A stretch of DNA of 64,000 nt from Odobenus rosmarus divergens (lineage: Eukaryota; Chordata; Mammalia; Carnivora; Odobenidae). Positions 23,601-36,250 of this stretch are shown here, piece after piece. Made by a program: the position numbers and the translations under genes. The notes under the pieces are model-generated. The model searched no databases. It worked only from the letters and a program-made list of their open reading frames with translations, and had not been told where the DNA came from. Where the stretch lies: contig NW_004450460.1 of assembly GCF_000321225.1 (NCBI RefSeq), forward strand, positions 219,296-283,295. Reading direction: 5' to 3'. The first letter of the stretch is position 1, and each line of letters begins with the position of its first letter.

Positions 23601-26600
23601 CAAAGAGTTGGATTGTAGGGTTGGGCCAGTGGATCCTGAGACCCCGCACTGTCCCTTCCCCAGCTGAGCTCCGACCAACAGTGACAAGTGTCCTTCTGCC
23701 TCCGGGCAGGCATCTGACAGAGCAAGAGTTCCTCACGGGAGAGACGCGGCCTAGAGCAAAGCCACTGGCACACGCCTTTCTCAATTACGGACAGGTGACA
23801 TCTAGGGAAAGCCTCTAACACCAAAATCAGAGACCAATTAAAGAAAGAGCATAAAAGAAACTTGAAAGGAAAAAAGCAATACCAGAATAGAAGAAAGAAA
23901 GAGACAAGATCCTCAGACAAGAAAAGCCACCGGTGTCCCGGTGCCACGAAGACGAGGCTGTGAAGGAATTATGCAAAGGAGTGCCTTGAATTGAAGAACA
24001 TGAGCAAAAATAAAACATTCAACTGAAGGGTTGGAAAACAGAGTGGAGAAAAACTCCCAGAATCTGGAACAAAAAATGGGAGGGGGGAAAAAAGCAAAGA
24101 AAACCAGAAGGTCCAGTTTCCAAACAAAAAGAATTCCGGAGGGGCGCCTGGGTGGCTCAGTTGGTTAAGCAACTGCCTTCGGCTCAGGTCACAATCCTGG
24201 AGTCCCGGGATCGAGTCCCATGTCGGGCTCCCTGCTCAGCAGGGAGTCTGCTTCTCCCTCTGACCCTCTTCCCTCTCGTGCTTTCTATCTCTCATTCTCT
24301 CTCTCTCAAAAAAATAAAAAAAATCTTTAAAAAAAAAAAAAGAAAAAAAGAATTCCGGAGAGGGGAGCAGAGGGAACCGAAGACATAAGATGCATGAAAA
24401 TCACTCAGAACTGAAGGACCCAAGGCTCCAGGCCCAGCAAGTGCCTGAGACTTTCTTTCCATGTGACTGATATCGATTCTACATGCCAGGCCTGCTGCAG
24501 GTGCTGACTCAGCAACGTCAAGCCCCCATGCTCCCCTCAGGGAGCTGTCACCCCTGCAGTAGAGACGAGGCAAACAAGTGCATTGTACCAGAGGGGAAGT
24601 GGGGAATCTGGGGGACCCGGGTTCTGCGCTGAGCAAGGGGAAGGTGGAGCTGCCATGTGGAAGAGGGAGACTGTGGACGAGCTTGCGGGCACGGTAAGGT
24701 TGGGGTGCCCGTAGGGCATCTGAGGGGAGATGAGAGGCAGCTGGACCTGGGAGTCTGGACTCCAGGGAGAGGTCTGGGCTGGAGACAGGAGTGTGGGCCT
24801 CACTGGTGTGTCTGGATGGTGTTTGAGATGGCACCTGAAGTCATGGGAACAGCAGGGCGTTGTGACATTGAGAGGTTGGGGAGAAGAGGAGAAGCCAGCA
24901 TCGGGAAGAGGCAAGCAGGACCAGGGAGAGGGGAAGCAGAAGCAGGGAGGACCAGCCATTGGGCGTGGTGGGGAGAGCACTCCTTGAAAGGAATGGGACA
25001 GGGTACTTGTGTGGAGGTGGAGATAATCTAGGACCAAGACAGGTGTTGATGAGGCAGAGGAGGGAGAGGTGAATTGTTCAAGCAAGTCCAATGAAAAAGA
25101 CCCACCAAGACACCCGCTGAGAGATTTCAGAGCACAGGCTTGGTGAGATTAGAGTCGGAAGAAGTCTACCTCCAGCAAGCACTCCATCAGGCCCTCAATA
25201 AGGGCCTCTGATTTCCTCTGTACCCTTCCTCAGGAAGCCCCTGGAAAACCTGGGTTCTCCTACACAGCAGAGAGTGAAGGGCTCCCAGGACAGACAGGTG
25301 TGCACAGCCCCGAGGGGAGGGGTGGACACCTAGAGGGCGTCTGCAAGGGCAGCCGGGGTCTAGGGACTGCCTCATGTCTTTGAACATACTTGGAGGACTT
25401 GGGGTTTTGTTAAAGTTCCACTGGAGTTTGGAATTAATTGGCAGTATGTATGTGTCTTACGCAATTTAAGCAAATATACAGAACAAATGGAGCAATTATT
25501 TTCTTCAGAACAAAATTCAGTATGTTGATTGAACCAAAAAAAAAAAAAAATGTTGATTTCACTAATAAGAAAGAAGAGGGGAAGTCCATGTGTGTTATAT
25601 GAAATTTCAACTTTACAAAGCTCAACGTTGGAAATTACCCAAACGTCCACCAACTGAACTGATAAAATAAATTCCAGCACATCCTGCAAACTAAGGCTCA
25701 TGGTGTGGTTTTAAAAATGAGGCCTCACCATCCATGCATATGTGGGAGATGCCCACAGTACATTTCAGTATAATGAGAAGCTAAAATGATTTACAGGACA
25801 AGACCATGTGTGTCAACTGGTGTATATGTGTGTGCACTTGAATGTGTGAAAAATTCTGGGAAGACCCACGCAATGGTTATGGGGTCACCTCTGGGCACGG
25901 GGAGTAGAGAGCTGGGGGTTCACCATGGTCTTCTGCCACACATTTTTATATTGGGTGTCCAACTGTTCTGAGCATGAATTTTTTTTTAAAGAACTTATTT
26001 ATTTGAGAGTGAGAAACAGAGACAGCGACAGAGATAGTGAGAGAAAGCATGAGCGGGGAGGAGAGGGAGAAGCAGGCTCCCCGCCGAGCAGGGGGCCGTA
26101 TGCGGGACTCGATCCCAGGACCCTGGGATCATGACCTGAGCCGAAGGCAGACGCTTAACGGACTGAGCCTCCCAGGTGCCCCTGAGCAAAAACAAAGACA
26201 AGCAGGTATCTCCACTTTAAAGGGGGGGACTAAATGGCGGACGAGGCGGTGGGAGTGGGCCACTCTTACCTGCCCAGGATGAAGGCGATGTAGACAAGGG
26301 ACGAGAAGTGAGCAAAGAACTGCAGAGTGAAGAACTTGACGGTGAACTTGCTCTCGCGCTCTGAGAAGGTCCTGGGCTTCTCTAGAATGAGATGTGGGGC
26401 TGTCCTTCACCCATCCCTGACCTGTCCCTATCCTGACGACTCAGGGACACCCGCAACCCTCACCTGTCCGCCAGGTGGGAGAGGCAGTTGAGACAGCAGA
26501 AAGGGCTCCCTCCCCTGTCTGGGGATCCAAGACCCCAGCCCTGAGTCCTCCTGTCCCTTTTCTGCGCCCCCTCCCCACAGGCCCCCTCTCACCAAAATCA

Positions 26601-29600
26601 CAAAGCTTCAGGGCCACATACTTGTTGATCTGCAGGGGGGAACCCAGAGGGCTTACTTTGGGCCTCAGGGGAGACCCTCCCCCTGCCCCGTCCTCCCTCT
26701 ATCCCCATCCAGCCACCTTGGTCATGATGAGGATGGCCACGTAGTGGACCAGGGCCCCGGTCACCACCACAGCTGTGGTCACCTGCTCTTCTTGGAAGAG
26801 CAAGGTGGAATTGAAGAGGGCGGCGGCCAGCACACGGTAGACCACCAGGAGGTGGGCCATGCCGATCATAAGGCAGATCTGTGGAGGGGCGGCCAGGACA
26901 GGGCTCCTCAGGACAGCCAGCCCCCGCCCAGGTCCCCACCCCACTACGGGTTCTGTAGGGGTACCATGAGCAGAGACAGCATGAGGATGATGGTGCTTCT
27001 CAGGTACGAGTGCTGCTGTGGCCGGAGCTCGTAAGCAGGGCAGTTAATGAGCTCAAGCGCCATTTCCTCCTGTGGAGGGCACCAGACACGCCTCAGCCAC
27101 GGGGACACCCCCCCCTGGGACGGGCAGACGCAGGTGTGGCGCTGCCGCACAAGGTGCCGAGACAGCCCCTGGATCACCTGCCGCCTCACCTGGTCCTCGT
27201 CCCACCCGTACAGGTCCCAGTGCAGGACCACACGGGCCCGCTGCCGCTTCCAGATCTCCAGGAACACCGTGGCTGCAGACGGGAGCAAAGGGGCGACCCG
27301 CCCTCTGTTCCTGGGGTGGGGCTGGGGCCGACGGCCATGGGCGCAGGGGCAGGAGTGGCCCCCCCAAGTGCTCAGGCTGCCCCCCAAGTGCCCACGGCGA
27401 CTCACCCCACAGAGCCATGAATATAGCAAAGAGCACGGTGCCCTCGTTGTCGAAGAGGTGCGTGAGCTGGGGAGAGGGGCGCACGCGGCTGGGGGCGGCC
27501 CTGCGCTGCCCACCACGCCCCCAGCGGGGAAGCGTGAGCCCAGCTCTGCAGGGGCAGGCCCTCAGCTTCCCCTCCTCCGGGAAGACAGGCTGGAGCGGAG
27601 CCCCCGGGGCGGCAAACCTTGGCAAAGGTGCAGGTGTCCGAGAGCTGCTGGTACCTACGGCTGTGGTCGCCGCGAGGGCACAGGAGGATGTCGTGGGCCT
27701 CACAGATCTCCTTGCTGTGGGGGCAAGGACCGGGCAGGTGGCCGCTCTCCCCAGACTGCCCCATCCCGGCCCTCCCCGCCCCCTCCCCCTCCGGCCCCGC
27801 CCCTCCATCCCGACCTGATCTGGCTGGCATTGAACAGGGAGAAGCCGCTCAGGAAGATGATGAGGCCCACCAGTGCAGCGGGCACAAGCATGTAGGTGTA
27901 CCAGCCGAGCCAGGCGAAGTACAGGGCCACCTTCTCGCCAAAGTAGTCCCTGCCGGCAGAGCTGCCCATCAGGGCCACCCCCGCCCAGGTGCCCTGCAGG
28001 CCAGTGCCTGAGTGGGGCGGGCCACGTGTGGGGGCATAGAGCATCCATGTGTCTGGCCGAGGAGCACAGACACATCTCTTTGCTAGGGGCACGGGTGTGT
28101 CTGGGGGGGGCACAGGTGATTTGTCTGGGGCAGTTTCACCTGATATCATCAATCGGCTGGGGGTGGAACATGTTTCTCCACCGGGCCCATTTCTTCTTTA
28201 GGTCTTCCTCCCCCTGAGCACAAGTGACAGACGGTGAGGGTTTCCTGCCTCTGGTCCCATCCTCAAGCCCTCTCCCAGCTGGCCCACCCCTCACCTTGTG
28301 CAGGGCGAATCTGGTCTCAAAGACCCCACTCTTCACCAAATCCTCTAATGTGCCTGGTGGTCACAGGGAGTCAGGTCAGAGGGGAGTAGGGGTGAGGGGG
28401 AGCCCTGCCCTGCTCTCCCCATGTCACACCCCTTCTGGGGGGCCGCTGCATAGGCCACCTGCCCATCCTGTCCTTACCACCAGCTGCCGCCTTGCTGTTT
28501 AGTACAAAGTTGACAATTCGGATTCTGGAACACAAGAACTGGTTCAGGATGACTCCTACTGACCTGGGTGGACCCCACCCTCTGTCTGGCCAGGTCCCAG
28601 GCCCCCCTGTGTCCTGGTGAAGCCCCCAGCCTGCCTGACTTACTGCCTGACCGGAGTCCAGAATCTAGGACTCATCCGGGAGCCCATCCCCCACCCCTTT
28701 GAGTCCTCCTGTGGCCTAGCTGCCCCATGGCTCCAGGATGGGGCACCCTTGGTGGTAGGCCCTCCCCTCCCAATGCTCAGTTCCACACCATCCCCTCCCA
28801 GGTACTGGCCTAGACACCCCCCCAATACCTCCTATCACACCTCCCACCTGGAGCCCCCACACATCCAGAGCACACCCTATGCCTTTATATGCACAAATCC
28901 TTATAGCCGGTGAGCCATTTTCCCTATGGAGAGATGGAGGCTCAGAGAGGTGGAGTAACCTGCCCAAGGCCACAGAGCCGGGAAGTGGCACAGCCAGACA
29001 TCTGACTGCAGAGCCACACTCCTCCAGAACATCTTCCTGTAGGACATGGTCCCTCTGATGTCCCAGGGCATTCTCCCAGCCTACTCCTCCCAGGCCCTGT
29101 CAAGGTGCCTCTACTCAACCACCTTCCCCTTGCACCTCCTGGAGACCAGCCAGTTCTGCATTCACAGGAGGCCGCCTCTGTTGCTCATATCCAAATTCCA
29201 GGAGCATTCTTTGCCAGTCTCCAACTGACCAGGCCCTGGCTGAGCTCAGAGGGGCCCGGGCCAAGGTGGGACAGGTGACAGAGGAGGGATGTGGGGAGGG
29301 TGGGCGGGGCAGCGTGGAGGGCTGGAGGGTCAGTGGGGAAAAGGACGTGACGTGCTTGGAGAGAAGAGGCTTGGGTGCCTGGGAGGCTGGGGACGATGTG
29401 ACGGAGGGGCATTTGGTCTGGAGAGGGGTGGTCGGGCCCCACATCCCGGGTCTTGGGGAGATGACCTCAAAGCTAGGAGGGACCACTGGGAGGCCTGTCC
29501 AAATCCTGCCCACCCTTCAGGAAACATAGTCACACGTAACCTTCAGAACACTCCAAGAAGCGAGAACTATCTTTATCCCGTACCACACAGACATGGACAC

Positions 29601-32600
29601 TCGGGCTCAGATCTCTGCCCCTGGGACCTCTGACCTAACACCATGCCTGCAAGCCTGACTGGACCAGAAGCATGGTGGGCAGGTCTTGGCCAGCCTCTCA
29701 CCTGGCGGTGGCTGGGACGGAGAATGGCCTGGCAGGCTGCACCCTGGTGGCAGGACCCTCAGGCTCCATGAGGAGTGTGCAGTACAGGTCAAAGATCCTG
29801 CTGTCTGCTCGGATCCCAAAGAACACCTTCTTGTGGTCCTCTATCATCTGGGGGTGGGAGGGTGCTTGGGGACCTCCACTCCACTTTGGAAGTCCCCCCC
29901 TTTGTCCACAGCCACTGGCCTGTCCCTTTGACTTCAGGCACAAGGCCACAGCCATGTCCACAGACCCCTCCCCAGGACACACCTGGCCCCCTGACCCCAG
30001 CGGCCCGGTCCCCCATGCTCCACACCAAGCCAGGCCCTCAGCCAGCCCACCTTATAATGGAAGCCCTTTCTCTTGAGCTCTTCCAGGAACTGCTGCTGCT
30101 GGTGGGCCTGCCTGGTATTTCTCTGGGTGCGGTGGTCAGCCACAAGGACGTAATCCCACTGCTCGGAGGCCTCGGTCTGGAGGAAGGCGGTATGGGGCTG
30201 GGGCTGGCACAGGGCACAGGCCAAGGGTGGGACCTCGTCTGGGAGGGGCCCGGGTGGAGACTCACCTCACCAGTGTTGATCTCCATCAGTGGGAAGCTGT
30301 CCCCTTCAGTCCCCGCCAGGATCTGGCCGCTCTCCTCACCCTGGGGCAGAGGGTAGACGGAAGGATGGGGCTCATTCCTGCAGCAGGACACCTCCCAGGC
30401 TGGGTACTCCAGCACCGAGGAGGCAAACATGAAACTGGGGGGCAGGACCACAACTGAACAAGTAGGTAGCCCCAGATGGGGCTCAGTGCTAGGACCACGA
30501 TGAGCAGGGCGATGGGTGGGGAGGCACTAGGTGACTCCAGCAAAGGTCTGTTTAGAAATATCAGCAAAGAGCTCTGAGATCCTTCAGAAAAGACAAGCAG
30601 CAAATAGAAGAGCAGGAACTGCAGGTCCGGTGGCCAGAGGCATCACCTTCTGCCCTTTTGGTCACAGGCATTTTAATGGCCTAACAGCATCGAAGTCAAC
30701 AGACTCCCTGTCATGCGTGAATTGGGGAAACAAAACTGAACATTCTAGGCCATCCAGCCTGGCCCATCCTGCCCTGAACACAAGGAAGAGGGTGCTCACA
30801 GTAGCTTATTTCATATAAAATTTGTGCAAATAATCCAAATTCCCAGCAGCATGTGGATGGACAAGGACACCGTGCCGCCCCACACGGTGGAAGACCACGC
30901 AGCAGGAAAAGGGTGGGCTGCCGCCACACTTGGGCCACTGGGGACCAACGTCACATGGTTCTGAGTTTAGTAACAATAAGTCCAGTGAGAATCCTGCAGG
31001 AGTAAGTGTTGTAGGCACATCTGGACAGACAGACGGATGCTAAACTCAGGGGGCAGAACCTTAAGGAGGAACCGGCTGTGTACACAGCTTCCAAGCCTCT
31101 CCCGACTGTCGGTATCGTGGCAGCATTAATGGATGTCACGAGTTCTCTCTTCCTCCCGCCAGACCCTCCCTTGTGGGCTTAATGACTAATGAAAAAAGTG
31201 TGGGAAGGGGAAAGAGAGAACCCCAGCAGATGCCCCCCCAGGTGATGAAGGTCTAGGGCCCAGTGATATAATTTAGCTGTTAGGGCCCCCCCACCACTGT
31301 GCCAACAGGATGTGATGGGTAGTCTGTAGCCCCCTCCCTAAAACACACAGTCCTGTCTCATCAGACTCAAGGGTCCGATGGCCAAGGACAAGGAGGGACA
31401 GAGGGACCATCACGGATGGGAGGGGGCCAAGGAGACGCGAAGTCAAATGCCTCAAGCGGGGTCCTGCCCAGACCCGGGCACAGGGAGAGGGCACAAGGGG
31501 AAGAGCCGGTGACGTCGGAGTCCAGGAGGCCGTGTGGCCCCAGGCGATGGGACTGTGGCATCCGGGGAGGCGTCGGGCTAAGACCGCACAAGTGGGGACG
31601 GGGGGGGGGGGCAGTGCTCAAGCTTCACCCACCCTCGGCGGGCAGATAGACAGCAGGGTGTGGGGCTGACCCAGAGTGCCCAGGGCCTCGTCGTGGGGCA
31701 GCTGAGGGGTGGGGCTGCAGCAGGTGGGGGACGGGGCAGACAGGTCACAGTCGGGGAGCCCCAGGCTGAAGTGAGGGAGACACCGGCCTTGGAGCCCAGA
31801 GCCTGGGTTGCCAACACCGTGTGCCCTCAGGCAAGACCGCCCACGTCTTTCCGCCTGGCCACAGGAAGCACCCTGCAGCCCCAGAGCCGCGCTGGCCATG
31901 CTGGGTGCACCAGGGAGAGCGTCCCCAGCTCGCTTCCCAGTGGGCAGCTCTCTCAGGAGGCACAGGGATCCTGCGACATCCCAGGGATCAGGGTGCGGGT
32001 GACGCACCGGGGGGCGGGTCCATCAGAGCACCCCACCTCACGCCTCCTGGGCTGGCAAGTTCAGGCACTGCCCACCCCACTGTGGGCACTGGGCTCTTGC
32101 CATGGCCTCCCGCCAGCCCACCACCTCCTACCGCCCCAGGGTGACCCCAGCCCTTCTCCTGGCTTAGGAGCTCAGTGCAGCCCATGGCTGTGTGCCACAG
32201 TATCACACCCTCCTCTCCACCCTGCCCACCCCCAGGCCTTCGCCCCTGCTGGCACCCCCACCCACTACCCCTTCCCTCTACGACCACATTCCGCCAAGCT
32301 CAAGGCCTGCCTCCCTCACAAAGCCGCACTGGACTGCTCCAGCCAGTCTGCCCTGGAGGGCAGCCAGGTAAAATGCAGGCGGCCCCATCACATTTGAATT
32401 TGAGATAAACAGCAGATACCTTTTAGTATAAGTATGTCCCAATTATTGCATGGGACACACTTATACTAAAAAAGAAATGTTCAATGTAAAATACAATTTA
32501 ACTGGGTATCTGCTTTTTATTTGCTTCAAAACCTTCAACCCTAGTCCAACTCCCCAACCACACCCATGGACACAAGAACTACTGGCCCCAGGGTGGGACC

Positions 32601-35600
32601 TGGGTCTGCCCCACTCTCCCTCTGTCCCAGTCACGGAAGCCAGAAAACGGCATCACATGCAACCGCAGAATGGCAGGCTCTAAGGCATCAGGTGCCAGGG
32701 TCTCATGAAGACTGGGCTAATACAGACAGCGCCTCTGGTCCCAAAGGCCCTGGCACTCAGGTGTGTGGCTTATCGTATCTAAAACTTCTGCCCCATCTCG
32801 GGCCAGAAGAGAAACCTGCGGTTCACAGATTTGCAGGACAGGGAGAGCCCCTGGGCTGAGGTGCCTCTGTCTCAGGGAAGAGTGAAGTCTCAACTGCATG
32901 GGAACAGGGGCATTCAGGTCACCAGCATCTGGTTCTGTGACTTGCCCACCATAGGGCTCAGTAAGTGTTGTGCTGGAGGAATTGGTGAGTGCAACTGATC
33001 CCTGCGTTGACAGGAAAGACCTTATGTGTTTGACTTCGGACACTGGAGGAGACTCTCCCTGTCTACCCCTCCCCCAGCCCCGAACTGAGCTCCTCCGGCA
33101 GAGACTGCAAGGAGAGACCCCAACATGGGCCTGAGGCTGAAGAACACGCAGGACCACCAGGGGTGAGAGATGGGACTCCAGGATGTGAAGGAATGGCATA
33201 GGGAAGCCAGACTGGACAGAACACTGGGATCCAGGCGGGAGGAGGGAGCCTGGGAAGAAGGGACTCCCCCAGGGGGACCCTCAAACGTCCGGTAGTAGGG
33301 GGAGGCGGGCCCTTACGGGGTCACAGAAATGAGGCTGCTGTACCTGGGGAGCTCCTGATTCAGACAACCCCTTTCCCCACCAGAGACAGTGCCCAGCTTT
33401 GGGACCGTTACCCAGAGCCTCTTGGGAAGGGCCGACTTGAGCTCCTCTAGGGGCTGGCATGTGATCCAGATGGTAGAGAGTGATGCCACCTAAGGTATCT
33501 GATGGGCACTGACCATGGATCCTGGCCACTAGACCAGAGGAACCCCCAGGGCAAAGTTACATGTACACCTGGTCAGCACCTGGTCAGCCCTTGGCAATGG
33601 GTAGGCAGCCACAGGGGCAGCCGGGTCAGGGTCCCCCCCATCTCCAGCTCTAGTCCAGCCACCCCTGTCCCCACAGCCAGACCGGGACCAGGTTCTGAGA
33701 ATCTGCTTCCCATATACTCTGGGCTCACCATCCCCAAGGTCACCTGCTGCATGCGAGTCCCTCTGTGGGCCATGGCCACAGCCACAGCCTCCAGGATCAG
33801 GCTGTCCACCAGTCCATCTGTCCTCCAGGGTGAGAGGCCTTCACAGATGGGGACTAGGCTCACATGAAGTCGTCCCCACCTCCAGCCAAGCAGACTGCTC
33901 GGTGTTGTCCGAAGCAGGGTGTCTGGGGCCCCTATGTCTCCATCCCTCGGGCTCCACCTCCAGGACCTCCAGTGTCCGTCAGGCTCCCAGGCCCCCAGGG
34001 CAGGGACAGGGACTGTCCCAACACACTTAGCCTTGGAGATCCCAGCTCTCCCTGTCCTGTGCAGAACCCAGGCAAGCTCCTGCACAGATGAGGGGTGCAG
34101 GCTGGGAGATCACTATTGTTCTCCCTTTAGTCCTTCCAGAGTCTCCACGCCCTGCAGGCCAAGCACCTAGTGGGCCAGAGCCCAGGCTTAACACAGGCCA
34201 GAGTCCCAGGGGGCTCATCCACTAGTTCCAAATGAGGGGACTTCTGGAGACACTGCAGATCCCAGGAGACACTCCCTCCCCTACAGCACAGAACATGAAG
34301 GGTCAGAGCTGGGGGAGTCCTGCCCCTGTCCATCCCTTCCCTGTTTGGCCTCCAGGTCCCCAGTGGGGCTGAGGACACTGCTGTGCAGACGTGACTGTCA
34401 CCCAGCTCCTGATCAGGTGGGCTACATGGACACACATGCGGCAAAAGGAACGTATTCAGGCCTCCCCTCACTATCCGTGGCACATCTCACCCCGAGGTCA
34501 CATCACACTCTCTGGCTGGGTCCCATGAGCACCCTGTAGTTTTATCATCCAGCAGGGGGACCCTCCTGCCCCCACCAAAGTGTACAAACACAGAGAAGCC
34601 CACCCTTGCTCACTCAGCCCAGACGCCCTGAAGAGTCCACTGTCCCTGAGCAAATCTCCCCTGCACCTGGTTCTGCTTCTTGGACTTCTGAAGCCGGTCA
34701 CCTGCCCCTCCCTCCTGTCTGCCCCTCCTTGCCTCCCTCCCCCCTCCAACCCTCCACCTCTTCACCTATCCGTCTGTCTTCTGTCAGTTCATCGTTTCAT
34801 GCGTCCATCCGTCCATCCATCCCCAGACCCTCACTGACGATGCAGCCTGCTCTGTGTGCAGCCCTCATAGGCAGCATGTGGTGTAACTATACACAGGGGC
34901 CTGGAGAGGCAGGTGGCTGCTTGGCAGCGGAGGTAGCCTGGAGCTTGAGGTTGGCAGGAGGCCATCAAGTGGGGGTAGCATTCCTGGGAGAGGAAAATAT
35001 GTACGGACAGGCCCTGAGAGGCAGCATGCAATCACTGTCCAGGGACTTGGTACTCAGGACCTCCCAGAGACTCAGGACCCAGCACCTCCAAGGACTTGGT
35101 AGTTAGTACTCCCAGGGACTCAGAACTCAGCATTTGAGCTTGGCAGAGGTACAAAGAGCTAGAAGGGAGCTGCCAGGAGGTGAGGCTGGGGATTGGCAGA
35201 AGCCGGATCATGGAGGCTGCTCAGGCAGCTGGGGCACTTAGTCCACTGGGGGCCATGGGGAGCCATGGAAGGGACTGAAGCGGGGAAGAGCGTAGTCAGA
35301 TCCAGCTAGGGGCTGGGGCCACCAGGCACCCCTGCATATGTCCCTTTCAAAGCATTGATCCCTTTGCCTCAGCCAAACCAGGTGCTACCCCCCCAGGCAG
35401 CCCCAAGTTTCCCCTTTACCCCAGCTTGGGACGGGCATGGAAGGAAGGGGCTGACAGGGCTAAGGCTAAGGTGTGCCCATACGCTCACCTGAGCAGCCAG
35501 GTGCCAGAGCTGGCTCTGGAAGGGCTGAGGAGGCCCTGGGCAAAGGTGGAGTGAGAGGCCACCTGCTTGGCCCACACCTGGGAGGGACCCCAGGAGGCTG

Positions 35601-36250
35601 AGTGGGAGGCTGGTTTCGCTCTCCACCTCGGCACGGGTCTCCTCCCTGGGCCACCCAGGCACTGGCCCCAGCCTGGATGACCTCTTTCCTAACAGAGGGG
35701 AGAAAGGAAGTCTTCCCAGGATGTTTTCCTGCCCACCTCACTGGGACTCCGTAGCCTCCTGCTCTGTCCCCCAGAATCAGAATCCAACAGCCCCCAGCCA
35801 GCCCCCAACCTCTGCCTGGTGTAGGACTCCCAGGGAGCAGAGGGCTCAGCCGGCCACCCTCGGCCTCCCCCGGTCTCCCCAACCTCAGGTCAGCCCATCC
35901 TGGAGGCCAGAGCCCCCTTTCCCTTTGCAGGGCAGAGCTGCAAGTTCTGGGGATGGACATGCTCTCCTCATCTAGGTCTCACACAGGCTCTAAGGGCCCA
36001 GCCTGGGGTCCCCAGTATCCCTGGCTGGGCAGGAGGAAAACTGCCCTCTGTCTTGCTCCAACCCCCAGCCAGCCCAGGGACTCTGTCTGGGCTCTGGCCA
36101 CCCTCACCTCAGCCTTGAGGGCTGCAGGGAAACCCCACAGGTACTTTCCAGGTAAGGCTGGCAGGGCTTCACAGGCGTGGAGCCTCCTGGAGGGGCGTGT
36201 CCTGGCCACAGGTGTGGACCCCCCCACACACACAGCCGACTCACCTGCAT
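20613..36250 (-). CDS. ANO9: Anoctamin-9 (TMEM16J)
   Basis: A TMEM16-family membrane protein, reported as a phospholipid scramblase and cation channel. Coding exons in transcript order: 36245-36250, 30266-30340, 30051-30176, 29702-29847, 28478-28524, 28295-28353, 28140-28213, 27815-27949, 27618-27714, 27406-27466, 27190-27272, 26965-27069, 26717-26878, 26593-26629, 26270-26381, 23406-23463, 23203-23300, 22890-23029, 22595-22747, 21754-21901, 21079-21180, 20909-21002, 20613-20774. The sum is 2280 nt, giving 759 aa. A cytoplasmic N-terminus is followed by hydrophobic spans: the first near 180-215, others near 265-285, 330-395, 420-440, 540-590, 595-625 and 690-720. The family's acidic Ca-binding words are kept: ExxE in DEFMEM and ExxxD in EIRLDA. 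Exon 1 encodes only Met-Gln before GTGAGT; it is placed by its donor site and by the orthologue starting MQGEES. An alternative in-frame ATG lies at 30428-30430. The stop is early; see the downstream tail at 20538-20612. Confidence 0.93.
23830..24140. other. A-rich stretch in ANO9 intron 15
   Basis: A-rich DNA just before a Can-SINE, unlike the GC-rich gene around it. It resembles a decayed LINE or HAL1 piece, but the family could not be settled. Confidence 0.3.
24141..24343 (+). mobile_element. Can-SINE in ANO9 intron 15
   Basis: Full element with GGGGCGCCTGGG head, CT-rich end and A-rich tail. The target-site duplication AAAAAGAATTCCGGA occurs at about 24126-24140 and again at about 24345-24359. 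It is antisense to ANO9. Confidence 0.93.
25400..25976 (+). mobile_element. Old L1 fragment(s) in ANO9 intron 15
   Basis: AT-rich, low-GC DNA with L1 3'-end wording, such as AACGTCCACCAACTGAACTGA and a degenerate version of the 3' UTR text (ATGGTTATGGGGTCACCTCTGG). It is diverged and lies next to a Can-SINE. Exact limits are uncertain. Confidence 0.45.
25978..26182 (-). mobile_element. Can-SINE in ANO9 intron 15
   Basis: Reverse element: T tail at 25980, AG-rich block, then the tRNA-like head ending near 26182. A short flanking repeat CTGAGCA is seen on both sides. It lies about 85 bp from the exon 15 donor. Confidence 0.9.
28880..29035 (+). repeat. MIR element in ANO9 intron 4
   Basis: Contains the conserved MIR core wording (GAGGCTCAGAGAGGTGGAGT, CTGCCCAAGGCCACAGAGC) found across mammals. 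It is old and has no target duplication. Confidence 0.75.
29535..29625 (+). repeat. Probable MIR fragment
   Basis: Short diverged stretch (AACTATCTTTATCCCGTACC, GGACACTCGGGCTCAG) resembling the MIR 3' part, in ANO9 intron 4. Confidence 0.4.
32395..32520. repeat. Palindromic ancient element
   Basis: AT-rich island with a 20-bp arm (32421-32440, TTTTAGTATAAGTATGTCCC) that pairs with 32452-32471 with one mismatch across an 11-nt loop. Outer arms (32411-32420 and 32504-32514, AGCAGATACC with GGGTATCTGCT) are also complementary. It resembles hairpin-forming ancient interspersed repeats; I cannot name the family. Confidence 0.65.
35042..35136. repeat. Four-copy degenerate minisatellite
   Basis: Four units of 22 to 25 bp starting at 35042, 35067, 35092 and 35115, each beginning GGGACT, GAGACT or GGACTT and mostly ending CTCCCA or CTCCAA. 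Confidence 0.55.

Larger units (their letters stand above)
30341..36244 (-). other. ANO9: ANO9 intron 1
   Basis: About 5.9 kb between the proposed ATG exon and exon 2. No coding exon was recognised. It contains a weak L1-like piece near 30790-30900, a palindromic element (32411-32514), a CCATCC-type simple stretch near 34795-34825 and a small minisatellite (35042-35136). Confidence 0.45.

Noticed and set aside
24141..24220. tRNA-Lys-like gene
   Set aside because: It is the tRNA-derived head of a Can-SINE, repeated many times in the window with SINE body and tail.
27047..27895. 282-codon plus-strand open frame
   Set aside because: Antisense shadow of five ANO9 exons; Pro/Arg/Ser-rich with no family features.
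30341..30451. Straight read-through of ANO9 exon 2 into upstream coding sequence
   Set aside because: The acceptor CCCCAG at 30341-30346 and the orthologue's Met-Gln start favour splicing from 36245. It is kept only as an alternative start.
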